A stretch of 64,000 bases of DNA from Rhodobacteraceae bacterium M382 (GTDB lineage: Bacteria; Pseudomonadota; Alphaproteobacteria; Rhodobacterales; Rhodobacteraceae). The notes under the pieces were generated by a model. That model was not told where the DNA came from and did no database searches. It saw only the letters and a list, made by a program, of their open reading frames with translations. The position numbers and the translations under genes are program-made. Of this stretch, positions 25,731-33,346 are shown piece after piece (position 1 is the stretch's first letter; the number at the start of each line of letters is the position of its first letter). The stretch spans positions 2,672,501 to 2,736,500 of the forward strand of contig CP081098.1 of the NCBI GenBank assembly GCA_025141015.1. The letters are read 5' to 3'.

Positions 25731-25899
25731 TGAAATTCTCATTACCCTTGAAGGAGCGAGAAGAAGGCTTCTTCTTTATCTAAGCGCAGTCTGAGAAAGA
25801 AGAAGCCTTCTTCTCGCGCATAAATGTAACCAATGATATTCAGTCTGGCGGAACGCCCGACTATGCAAGTGAATTGCATAACACGTAATGAGAATTTCA
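25731..25899 (-). ncRNA. Retron msr-msd non-coding RNA
   Basis: Read on the minus strand, all parts of a retron ncRNA appear in order. Repeat a1 (TGAAATTCTCATTAC, 25885-25899) is followed directly by a G that could be the branching guanosine. msr hairpin 1 has 7-bp arms TATGCAA/TTGCATA (25862-25880). msr hairpin 2 has 8-bp arms with one mismatch and a 3-nt loop (25843-25861). The msd hairpin has 22-bp perfectly paired arms (25756-25777 and 25796-25817) and an 18-nt loop. Repeat a2 (GTAATGAGAATTTCA, 25731-25745) is the exact complement of a1 over all 15 nt. The effector start lies only 2-14 nt beyond a2. Exact RNA ends and the branch point are inferred. Confidence 0.92.
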
Positions 25900-25901
25900 C
25901 C

Positions 25902-25927
25902 ATTATACTCTGGGCGCCTAGTGTCAA
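25902..25927 (-). promoter_or_regulatory. Candidate retron promoter
   Basis: On the minus strand a perfect -10 box TATAAT (25902-25907) lies just upstream of a1. TTGACA (25922-25927) precedes it but with only 14 nt between, shorter than the usual 16-18; TGTTGA two bases upstream gives 16. The predicted start (about 25895) would fall in the first bases of a1, leaving at least 11 nt of a1 for pairing. Confidence 0.55.
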
Positions 25928-25945
25928 CAGAAAATCAGCAACAAC

Positions 25946-26350
25946 TTCACGAAGTTATCCGGGGTAGCTTTGACCCGGTCCCCTCTTTGATTACGGGTTC
26001 CTGTGATCGACTTTGCAGGGTTCACTAACTGCGCACAGCAGAAGCCCGCCTAGGGCGCAGTAAGCTTTCGCCCGCTGCCCAGATGTAAGCCATTCGTATC
26101 TACTATTGGCCGGGGTCACGTTTTCGCCTTTGAGTGAGGCTGAGCTAGCCTAGAAACCGGGCTGCATCGAACCGTGACGCATGTGTGTATCGGGATGATC
26201 TGCGGCCCGCCCCGTGACAAGCGGTTTCGGGCCACGCGCACCGCTTGGCGGCAATATGAAAACCCGCACGATGCCGGTGCAGTCTGGCACGGTTTGGGTT
26301 GCGGGTGAAGACCGATCCGGTCGCAAACACAACACACGTATGGGGAATAA
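25946..26350. other. Non-coding stretch between the retron and tRNA-Arg
   Basis: GC returns to the level of the flanking chromosome here. Several short frames overlap on both strands without start signals or motifs. I searched by eye for a copy of the tRNA 3' end (an attachment site) or an integrase and saw neither. Confidence 0.4.
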
Positions 26351-26427
26351 TGGCGCACCCAGAAGGATTCGAACCTTCGACCTTCGCCTTCGGAGGGCGA
26401 CACTCTATCCAGCTGAGCTATGGGTGC
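26351..26427 (-). tRNA. tRNA-Arg (CCG)
   Basis: 77 nt. Acceptor stem GCACCCA/TGGGTGC, then TA, D arm GCTCAGCTGGATAGAGT, anticodon arm with 7-nt loop CTCCGAA (anticodon CCG at 26391-26393), T arm GAAGG TTCGAAT CCTTC, discriminator G and an encoded CCA end. It decodes CGG. It sits at the right edge of the accessory region, a usual integration point for mobile elements. Confidence 0.97.
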
Positions 26428-26505
26428 GCTCTTGTTATTCTAGACACTGACCCGACACTGGAAGCCGTTTAGTCAATGTATTCAGCACCTTAACCAAGCT
26501 TAATT

Positions 26506-26549
<44 letters not shown>

Positions 26550-26622
26550 CTGTGGCAAGGGCTATAGAATAAACCCCGGTGTGCCGCAATCGAAAAACCG
26601 AGGTTTGTCGGGAAAATTCCAG

Positions 26623-27843
26623 TTACCCAAACAGATCGTGTGCCAATTCCAGCGCATCGACCAGCGTGTCCACCTCTTGTTTGGTGTTATACAGACCAAA
26701 AGAGGCGCGACAGGTAGCCGTGACTCCCAGATGATCCATCAACGGGCCTGCACAATGATGCCCCGCCCGCACTGCGACACCCTTTTTGTCCAAGATGGTC
26801 GAAATGTCATGGGCATGGGCTGCGCCTTCGAGGGTAAAGGAGAAAATCGCGGCCTTACCCGCGGCAGTGCCCTGCACGTTCAACCAATTGATGCCGGTCA
26901 GACGTTCCAATGCGTAATCGCGCAAAGACGCCTCATGCGCGGCGATATTGTCCATCCCCAACGCCATCATGTACTCAAGAGCCACCCCCAGACCAATGGT
27001 CTGGACGATCCCCGGTGTACCGGCTTCGAATTTCATCGGAGGATCGTTATAGATGACCTGATCCTTGCTGACTTCCTTGATCATGTCCCCCCCCCCGATA
27101 AAGGGACGCATTTCGGCCATGCGTTCAGGGCGAATATAGATCGCGCCGGACCCGGACGGACCATACAGCTTGTGACCCGTGATCGCATAGAAATCACACC
27201 CGATATCCTGCACGTCGACGGGCATATGCACCGCCCCCTGCGAGCCATCAACCAATACCGGGACGCCCTTGGCATGGGCCCCTTGGGTAATGGATTTGAC
27301 GTCAACGACGGTGCCTAGAACATTGGAGCATTGGGTGACCGCGACCAGTTTGGTTCTGGGGCCGATCGCGTCAAGAACCGCTTGCGGATCCAGGCTGCCA
27401 TCATCGGAAACATCCACCCATTTCAACACCACCCCCTGACGTTCACGCAGGAAATGCCAGGGGACGATATTGGCGTGGTGTTCCATCACCGACAACACGA
27501 TCTCATCGCCCGCCTCGAACCGAGGCATAGCCCAGCCGTACGCCACCAGATTGATGCCCTCGGTGGTGCCGGAATTGAGGACAATGTGATCCTCATCTGC
27601 TGCATTCAGGAATTTGGCAATTGTGCCACGCACCGCCTCGTATCGTTCTGTCGATAGATTAGAAAGATAGTGCAACCCACGGTGAACATTGGAATACTCT
27701 TCGCCGTAGGCCCGTGTGATTGCGTCAATCACCACCTGCGGTTTTTGGGCCGATGCACCATTGTCCAAATAGGTCAGCGGCTTGCCATGCACCTGTCGCG
27801 ACAGGATGGGGAAATCGGAGCGGATCTTGTCGATGTCATACAT
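26623..27843 (-). CDS. sufS: Cysteine desulfurase SufS
   Basis: 406-residue PLP enzyme that takes sulfur from cysteine as a persulfide for Fe-S cluster assembly on the SufBCD scaffold. The PLP lysine is in ITGHKLYGPSG (Lys225). The catalytic Cys is in VAVRAGHHCAGP (about 362), the group II (SufS) form with a short loop. TSxxG-like SGTTEGINLVA lies around 91. The ATG at 27843 is preferred over a TTG 12 nt upstream. Last gene of the suf cluster here. The DUF59 (SufT) and HesB/SufA genes that often follow sufS in Rhodobacterales are not present before the tRNA fragment. Confidence 0.95.
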   Translation of the reverse strand: MYDIDKIRSDFPILSRQVHGKPLTYLDNGASAQKPQVVIDAITRAYGEEYSNVHRGLHYLSNLSTERYEAVRGTIAKFLNAADEDHIVLNSGTTEGINLVAYGWAMPRFEAGDEIVLSVMEHHANIVPWHFLRERQGVVLKWVDVSDDGSLDPQAVLDAIGPRTKLVAVTQCSNVLGTVVDVKSITQGAHAKGVPVLVDGSQGAVHMPVDVQDIGCDFYAITGHKLYGPSGSGAIYIRPERMAEMRPFIGGGDMIKEVSKDQVIYNDPPMKFEAGTPGIVQTIGLGVALEYMMALGMDNIAAHEASLRDYALERLTGINWLNVQGTAAGKAAIFSFTLEGAAHAHDISTILDKKGVAVRAGHHCAGPLMDHLGVTATCRASFGLYNTKQEVDTLVDALELAHDLFG

Positions 27844-27855
27844 GAGACATTCCAA

Positions 27856-28428
27856 TCAGTAGCGCCCGGTCAGGGCGACGAGAAGAGAAAGCGCAACAGC
27901 CAGAACAACCAGTGTCATGCTCAGAACGGCAGCAGCCCGTCCCATTGATTTCAACTGATGCGCCTGATCAATGAAATGCACCAGAATGTAAAGCCCGTAG
28001 ACCACCCCCGCCATATGCAGGATCACGGCCAACGGCGGCGCAAACAGCGACAATCCAACGACGATTGCCTGGGCTGCGACCTGCAGCAGTTGCAACCAGA
28101 CCATCAGCGCCATGACCTGGTTCAAGGAGCCGGTGCCCCTGAACATCCCGCCGACCAGATACAGCGCGTAAATGAACAATACCTGCCCGCCGGCCACGAT
28201 GGCGAAATAGACACCTGGCGAGGCAAACATGATCGGCAGATCCGCATCCGCACCAGGGTCCATGATCATCTTTTGAAAGGTCAGAAAGAAGGTGTTGACC
28301 ACAGCTGCAAGAAACAGGGCTGTCCACAGCACTTCGCGACCCAGGTTCATCGACAGGATCTGTTGCGCCGCCGCCGCCGGGCTGCGCAGGGTCAAAACGA
28401 CCAGGTTTCGGATGTCCTGCGGTGTCAT
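27856..28428 (-). CDS. Yip1-family membrane protein
   Basis: 190 residues with five predicted membrane helices, hydrophilic head MTPQDIRNLVVLTLRSPAAA and the YIP1-like helix pattern (for example VYFAIVAGGQVLFIYALYLVGG, then a later ILHMAGVVYGLYILVHF). The ATG at 28428 is chosen because it overlaps the stop of the upstream gene (ATGA); the open frame further 5' is the antisense or out-of-frame part of the neighbour. Such a gene between sufD and sufS is seen in related suf operons, to my recollection. Role in Fe-S assembly not known. Confidence 0.82.
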   Translation of the reverse strand: MTPQDIRNLVVLTLRSPAAAAQQILSMNLGREVLWTALFLAAVVNTFFLTFQKMIMDPGADADLPIMFASPGVYFAIVAGGQVLFIYALYLVGGMFRGTGSLNQVMALMVWLQLLQVAAQAIVVGLSLFAPPLAVILHMAGVVYGLYILVHFIDQAHQLKSMGRAAAVLSMTLVVLAVALSLLVALTGRY

Positions 28429-28913
28429 GAGTTGGCCGTCCAATACCCTTGGATCATGCCGCTGACCCAGAACCAGAAAAAGAATGCCGCCCACAGGATG
28501 CCCACGGCCTGTTGTCCCGGTCCAGGGCCAATGAAGCCTGCGATCAGCCCATGCAACAGCGCCAAAGGGCTGGCCGCCAGCAAAGCCCAGAACAGCGCCA
28601 GGCGGGCATGGTGCGAAGCCCCCTTGCCGCCGATCAATCGCACCAGCACATGGGTGATCCATGCGAGGAAATACAGGATCAGCGGCAACATGAACACCAG
28701 GGCCAGCAAAGCGCTGCCCATCAGCATGTTCTTGTCGGTGCCCTCCAGATGGGCTTCGCGCGCCAAAGCCGGAAGGCGCGCAAAGAACAGCAGCACACAG
28801 CCGCCCATCACAAAGGCCAACAGGCGATCTTCGCGCTGTCCCATGCCCAGCAGCCGCGCCACAACCCGGCGCGGCCCGCGGTACGTCGCGGTGATATCCG
28901 ATGTAACCGGCAT
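28425..28913 (-). CDS. Integral membrane protein, unknown function
   Basis: 162 residues, hydrophilic N-terminus (residues 1-28) then four hydrophobic helices (LLAFVMGGCVLLFFARL, MLMGSALLALVFMLPLILYF, LALFWALLAASPLALLHG, AVGILWAAFFFWFWVSGMI). Overlaps the sufD stop by 1 nt and the Yip1 gene by 4 nt, so it is translated as part of the suf operon. Its composition and neighbour suggest a Yip1-related partner of the next gene. No family is recognised with confidence. Confidence 0.75.
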   Translation of the reverse strand: MPVTSDITATYRGPRRVVARLLGMGQREDRLLAFVMGGCVLLFFARLPALAREAHLEGTDKNMLMGSALLALVFMLPLILYFLAWITHVLVRLIGGKGASHHARLALFWALLAASPLALLHGLIAGFIGPGPGQQAVGILWAAFFFWFWVSGMIQGYWTANS

Positions 28914-30193
28914 CAGCGCCGCCTGGTCAACCAGCCTTCGAGGCGGTCCACAATATCAGCGGCCAGAGCACGGTCTTCGATCTCTTCCACAGCCTCGGCC
29001 AGGAATGCCAGGGTCAGAAGATCGGTGGCTTCCTTGTGGGGAACCCCGCGTGACCGCAGATAGAACAGCGCCGTGTCGTCAATCGCACCCGAGGTCGAGC
29101 CATGCGAACAGGCCACGTCGTCGGCATAGATTTCCAGTTCGGGTTTGGCCAGGAACTGGCTGTCATCATCCAACAGCAGTGATTGGCTGATCTGATACCC
29201 ATCGGTCTTCTGTGCGCCTTCCTTGACCAGGATCTTGCCCTGGAACACGCCGGTCGCACCGTTGCGCAGTACTTTCTTGAAAACCTGACGGCTTTCACAA
29301 TTCACGGCATCATGGGTGATGAACACCGTGTCGTCGTGCAGAAAATCACCATCTCCGACACAGGCACCAGCAATGTGGGCAATGGCATCGTCACCGGTCA
29401 GTTCGATCACCGCTTCGTTGCGGGTCAATTGGCCGTTGACGGTCAGGGTAAAGGATTTGAACACGGATTCCCGACCCAGACGCGCAAACAGGTGCGTTGC
29501 AGCGCGACGTTCGTGGTCCCTGCCCTGTGCGCGGACCAAATGCAATTTGCCTGTATCGGCAATGTCGATTTCCATGCATTTGTTGAACCGCGATGCCGCG
29601 GGGCCATTCTCCAGAATGGTCGCTTCGGCACCGGCTTCGACCCGGATCACGTGATGCAGGATCGCGTCCGATTTTTCATCTTCGTGGACATAGATCAAGC
29701 TGATCGGTTTGGACGGAGACCCGGTCACATGGATCGCAACCCCATCCGTGGCAAAGGCCGTGTTCAAGGCCGCCAGTGGACGTTCCACCGGCGATTGGCC
29801 ACGCGCTTCGAGCACACCATAGATGTCTTTTGCCCAATGGATATCCTTGCAACAGATATCTTCGAGACGGTCGATCCGCACACCTTCCAGGGCCAGATCA
29901 TCGGACTGTTCCGGATCAAAGACACCATCGACAAATACGATACGCAAACGTTCGAAATCGTTGAACATTGGCGCTTCGTCATTGTCGAAAACCGCGGCCG
30001 GGATCACATCGGGCTGAACCAATGTGTCGGGACGGGTGTATTTCCAGTATTCGTCGCGACGCGACGGCAACCCCATGGTCTGCACCCGCGACAGCGCGGC
30101 CTGACGGGCGGCGTTCAGGCATCCCCCCTGGGGCAGCGCCAATGCGTTCAACCGCGCATCCGTCGCGGATTGTTTCAGTTCGGGCAAAGCCAT
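28913..30193 (-). CDS. sufD: Fe-S assembly scaffold protein SufD
   Basis: 426 residues; forms the SufBC2D scaffold complex. The SufB/SufD-type parallel beta-helix core is at about 140-380, and the C-terminal helical domain has the motif SHGSTSGAID (about 364), common to SufD, and LRSRGVPHKEA (about 382). The N-terminal helical region (YWKYTRP around 49) is normal for the family. It begins immediately after the sufC stop with no gap, giving coupled translation. Complete length. Confidence 0.95.
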   Translation of the reverse strand: MALPELKQSATDARLNALALPQGGCLNAARQAALSRVQTMGLPSRRDEYWKYTRPDTLVQPDVIPAAVFDNDEAPMFNDFERLRIVFVDGVFDPEQSDDLALEGVRIDRLEDICCKDIHWAKDIYGVLEARGQSPVERPLAALNTAFATDGVAIHVTGSPSKPISLIYVHEDEKSDAILHHVIRVEAGAEATILENGPAASRFNKCMEIDIADTGKLHLVRAQGRDHERRAATHLFARLGRESVFKSFTLTVNGQLTRNEAVIELTGDDAIAHIAGACVGDGDFLHDDTVFITHDAVNCESRQVFKKVLRNGATGVFQGKILVKEGAQKTDGYQISQSLLLDDDSQFLAKPELEIYADDVACSHGSTSGAIDDTALFYLRSRGVPHKEATDLLTLAFLAEAVEEIEDRALAADIVDRLEGWLTRRR

Positions 30194-30949
30194 TTACGCC
30201 ACCTCGGCCAGAATGTCGGCATAGCCGTTGTTTTCAACTTCCAGAGCCAGTTCAGGACCGCCGGATTTGACAATCCGGCCATTGGCCATGATGTGCACCA
30301 CATCCGGTTTAATGTGGTCCAGAAGGCGCTGATAGTGGGTGATCACCAGAAACCCGCGCCCTTCGTCACGCAACGCGTTCACACCTTCCGCTACCAGCTT
30401 CATCGCGTCCACATCCAGACCCGAGTCGGTTTCGTCCAGAATGCACATCTTTGGCTGAAGCATCGCCATCTGCAGGATTTCATTACGCTTTTTCTCGCCA
30501 CCCGAGAACCCCACATTGACAGGGCGTTTCAGCATATCGGCGTCGATCTTCAAGGTCTTGGCCTTGGCGCGCACTTCCTTGAGAAAATCTGCGGCAGAAA
30601 GTTCGTCTTCGCCGCGCGCCTTGCGCTGTGCGTTTACCGCAGTGCGCAGAAACGTCATGTTGCCGACGCCGGGAATTTCCACCGGGTATTGAAACGCCAG
30701 AAACAGACCGGCCGCTGCGCGCTCTTCCGCTTCCAGTTCCAACAGGTCGACACCACTCAGCGAGGCTTCGCCTTCTGTGACCTCATAGCCGCCGCGCCCG
30801 GACAGAACATAGGACAAGGTTGATTTCCCCGATCCATTCGGTCCCATGATGGCATGGACTTTGCCTGCCTCGACCTTCAGGTCGACACCCTTCAGGATTT
30901 GCTTGTCTTCTTCTTCAAGTTTGACGTGCAGGTTTTTGATTTCCAGCAT
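30194..30949 (-). CDS. sufC: Fe-S assembly ATPase SufC
   Basis: 251-residue ABC-type ATPase that powers the SufBC2D complex; it has no membrane partner. Walker A GPNGSGKST (about 35-43), signature FSGGEKKRNE (about 149-158), Walker B MCILDETDSGLDVDA (about 169-183) and the H-loop VITHYQRLL (about 204) are all intact. The FSGGEKKRxE signature and DETDSGLD are specific to SufC. GAGGAAAAA precedes the ATG. The upstream gene is the pyruvyltransferase-like gene, not sufB, so the usual sufB-sufC contact is broken by four other genes. Confidence 0.97.
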   Translation of the reverse strand: MLEIKNLHVKLEEEDKQILKGVDLKVEAGKVHAIMGPNGSGKSTLSYVLSGRGGYEVTEGEASLSGVDLLELEAEERAAAGLFLAFQYPVEIPGVGNMTFLRTAVNAQRKARGEDELSAADFLKEVRAKAKTLKIDADMLKRPVNVGFSGGEKKRNEILQMAMLQPKMCILDETDSGLDVDAMKLVAEGVNALRDEGRGFLVITHYQRLLDHIKPDVVHIMANGRIVKSGGPELALEVENNGYADILAEVA

Positions 30950-30987
30950 TTTTTCCTCGTCTCTTATCTCTTGTGTCGCGCGCCGGT

Positions 30988-31806
30988 TCAGGTCGCGCCA
31001 GCATAGGTGGAGGTGCGCATTTGCACCGGAAAACTATTGTAAAGTGCTGCCTGCGCGCGCTTGATACCGGCCGCATAAGACAGCGGGCCGCGCGCGGGCA
31101 AGGTGTTCAGGTGGTCCGGGATTGTGTCCCAATCTATTGGTGCAATCATCGCGCGCCCGACCGAGGCCGCGTAATCATGGTATTTCAGATGGGATTCTTC
31201 GCCCGGGTCGGCCCAGGTTGACGGGACCCCATAGGCATCTGCCGTGATCAACCCATGCAGCGAGGACGCAAAGACATGATGGCAGCGCGCGATTTGTTGG
31301 CAGACTGTCGCCGCGTCCGCGCGCACGTCGATCAAATCGACCTGATCATGGTCGTGCACCAAACGCGCAAAGATCGGATCATCCACCTGTTTGTGATGCG
31401 GCACCAATCCGATACGATCCGTCGGTTGCGGAGCCTCCCCCAAAGCCTCTGCAATCAACAGACCGGGATCGCCGAACTGATCGGTCTTCAACCCCAACAG
31501 CGCCGCCGTAATCGGGCCGCGTACCAGAGCCACATCAACATGTTCCAGAAAATCCTTGGGTGTGGGATGCAACACCCCGCTGCCCCAGATGACCGGGCGA
31601 CCGGTACCGCCATTGGCGAATTTGCGGCGCACGATCTGGATGATCGACCCCACCGCAACCAGATCGGCCCCGCCGATACCGGAATGGACAACATCGCGGC
31701 CCGATGCATGCGCCACAACGATCTGGCTCAGGGCGTCGCCAAAATTGGCCACACCTTTCCACCAGAACAGCCGTAACGGCGTGTTATGTCCAGCCACCGC
31801 ATCCAT
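30988..31806 (-). CDS. Polysaccharide pyruvyl transferase-like protein
   Basis: 272 residues. The fold is suggested by RLFWWKGVANFGDALSQIV at the N-terminus (FGDxL motif of the family), GSIIQIV, VIWGSGVL (about 82), and the late HHVFASSLHGLITADAYG (about 189-206), the classic SSLHG(xI)xAxAxG motif of polysaccharide pyruvyl transferases. Such enzymes add a pyruvate ketal to sugars of cell-surface polysaccharides. It starts 2 nt after the YbjQ-like stop and lies inside the suf cluster, an unexpected place. Acceptor unknown. Confidence 0.82.
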   Translation of the reverse strand: MDAVAGHNTPLRLFWWKGVANFGDALSQIVVAHASGRDVVHSGIGGADLVAVGSIIQIVRRKFANGGTGRPVIWGSGVLHPTPKDFLEHVDVALVRGPITAALLGLKTDQFGDPGLLIAEALGEAPQPTDRIGLVPHHKQVDDPIFARLVHDHDQVDLIDVRADAATVCQQIARCHHVFASSLHGLITADAYGVPSTWADPGEESHLKYHDYAASVGRAMIAPIDWDTIPDHLNTLPARGPLSYAAGIKRAQAALYNSFPVQMRTSTYAGAT

Positions 31807-31808
31807 GA

Positions 31809-32123
31809 TCAGCCCAGAACCACCGCAGTTCCGCTGGCCGACACCATCAGCATCGACTGACCGACCACTTCGTAATCCAGATCTACTCCGACCACTGCAT
31901 TCGCCCCCTTGGAACGGGCGCGGTCCTCCAGTTCTGCCAACGCGGTTTCGCGCGCATCTTCGAGCTTGCTTTCATAGGCTCCGGACCGCCCACCAACGAT
32001 ATCAGTGATCGACGCAAATACGTCCCGCACCACATTGGCCCCCATAATGGCTTCGCCCACGACGATGCCTTTGTACTCGGCAATCTGATAGCCTTCGACG
32101 GATGGGGTGGTTGTAATGATCAT
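31809..32123 (-). CDS. YbjQ family (heavy-metal-binding domain-like) protein
   Basis: 104 residues from an ATG at 32123: [60 protein letters not shown] and [12 protein letters not shown]. This is the full pattern of the YbjQ/UPF0145 family, a small pentameric beta protein of unknown function. The longer open frame upstream overlaps the FkbM gene and has no similarity. Located 1 nt after the FkbM stop. Confidence 0.9.
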   Translation of the reverse strand: MIITTTPSVEGYQIAEYKGIVVGEAIMGANVVRDVFASITDIVGGRSGAYESKLEDARETALAELEDRARSKGANAVVGVDLDYEVVGQSMLMVSASGTAVVLG

Positions 32124-32124
32124 G

Positions 32125-33039
32125 TCAGTTCTCCGCAAACATCCAAGGAGGTAATTTGTCCAGAAATTGGCCAGGTGCCTGGGGATCCACAACTTCGCGG
32201 TCCACCAGTGCATCAAGACAGAAAACGGTCAGATCAAAGCTTCCAAAGACACAGGCCGACGCCATGGCCAGCTGTTTGATCTGTTCGTCGCTCCAATCGT
32301 CAATGGTTTCGGGATTGCGAATGTATACGGCGTCGCCATCCATCAATTGGTTCCGGAACACGGCGTTTTTCATCCGCTTGCGCTGTGAGTTTTGAACAAC
32401 GGTGGATTTGGCGAAGACCAATTTATGCAACACATAGCCTTGATCGTGCAGCTCGACATCCACAGGGCCCCACAAGGGTTCTCCTTCATACATGCGATAG
32501 AACCGCACTTCGGGAATGACGCTGACAGCTTGGGACATCTTTTGACGCCCGGATTGGAAAACATCCAGCTCTCCGCCCTGGATATCAATTTTCAAAACAT
32601 CCGGCTTGGGAAGCTCTTCATCACTGAGATCATCCAGTGCGGTCAACGCAATCTCGATGCCGTCCACATCCCCCTTGTGCCACCCGGGTTTGCCCAGAAA
32701 CGAGACGGACTCTTGCCGGATCGGATACAAGGACCCCAGCCCAGATTGCGGATGCGGATAGAATGTGCCCTGGCCGGTCCGCCCGATAGCCCGTTGCAGA
32801 TAGTGGGTGTTGGGCACCGGATCCTGCGTCAGGGCATCAAAGGCGGATTGCTCGGGCTCAAAGCCCCAGACCTCGCAGCCCCCCAGTTTCAGCAGACCGT
32901 CATAATCTGGTGTATTGATCGGATTTGCGCCAACGTCGGCAATCCGTAGTCTCCGCTGGGGAGACATGACCGATTGCAAAAACTCCACCCGGCGTGCCAG
33001 CATCTTCTGGCTACGGGGTTGCGGCGCTTCCCGGTTCAT
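32125..33039 (-). CDS. FkbM family methyltransferase
   Basis: 304 residues. SAM-dependent methyltransferase of the FkbM type: [17 protein letters not shown] (motif I, about 31-47), [14 protein letters not shown] (motif II), and [18 protein letters not shown] (about 146-163), the signature acidic motif of FkbM domains. These enzymes O-methylate sugars of glycans or natural products. It sits between sufB and sufC, next to a pyruvyltransferase-like gene, suggesting a glycan-modifying pair rather than a role in Fe-S assembly. Target unknown. Confidence 0.88.
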   Translation of the reverse strand: MNREAPQPRSQKMLARRVEFLQSVMSPQRRLRIADVGANPINTPDYDGLLKLGGCEVWGFEPEQSAFDALTQDPVPNTHYLQRAIGRTGQGTFYPHPQSGLGSLYPIRQESVSFLGKPGWHKGDVDGIEIALTALDDLSDEELPKPDVLKIDIQGGELDVFQSGRQKMSQAVSVIPEVRFYRMYEGEPLWGPVDVELHDQGYVLHKLVFAKSTVVQNSQRKRMKNAVFRNQLMDGDAVYIRNPETIDDWSDEQIKQLAMASACVFGSFDLTVFCLDALVDREVVDPQAPGQFLDKLPPWMFAEN

Positions 33040-33069
33040 GCGCTTGACCTCATGTTCTTGGCCATCCTG

Positions 33070-33279
33070 TCACCGCACTCGGCCGATCAGATTGACAACA
33101 ATCCGCGACACAAGCCATCCAGCGATGGCCCCAATACCAATCCATAGAACCGGGTTATTGAACTCTTTTGGCGTCAGATTCACATAGACAACCCCCAGAA
33201 CCCCACCAAGAACCGGCAGGGCAAAGGGCGCAAAAGAAACAATTTTCTGCGACAAGAGTTGTTTCGTGGTCTTGGCCAT
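33070..33279 (-). CDS. Small two-helix membrane protein
   Basis: 69 residues: a basic head (MAKTTKQLLSQK), then hydrophobic helices at about 16-34 (APFALPVLGGVLGVVYV) and 42-65 (VLWIGIGAIAGWLVSRIVVNLIG). GAAAG precedes the ATG. It lies between sufB and the FkbM gene on the same strand, with 67 nt to sufB. Family not recognised; short membrane proteins in this position are seen in relatives. Confidence 0.65.
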   Translation of the reverse strand: MAKTTKQLLSQKIVSFAPFALPVLGGVLGVVYVNLTPKEFNNPVLWIGIGAIAGWLVSRIVVNLIGRVR

Positions 33280-33346
33280 GGGACTTTCTTTTCATTCTTG
33301 GTTCGCCCGGCCAACAGGGCCGGACGCATGGGTGGTCACGTCGGGG

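Noticed and set aside
25756-25817. Long hairpin considered as a terminator or insertion-sequence end
   Set aside because: No T-tract, flanked by exact a1/a2 repeats and msr-like hairpins, directly upstream of retron genes; the msd explanation accounts for everything.
25742-25927. Minus-strand frame of 61 codons inside the retron ncRNA
   Set aside because: Its sequence is explained by msr-msd structure; codons over the hairpin give repetitive REEGFFF-type sequence, and there is no ribosome site.
29183-30823. 546-codon plus-strand open frame opposite sufD and sufC
   Set aside because: Lies exactly antisense to two genes with intact catalytic motifs; no start signal and no similarity.
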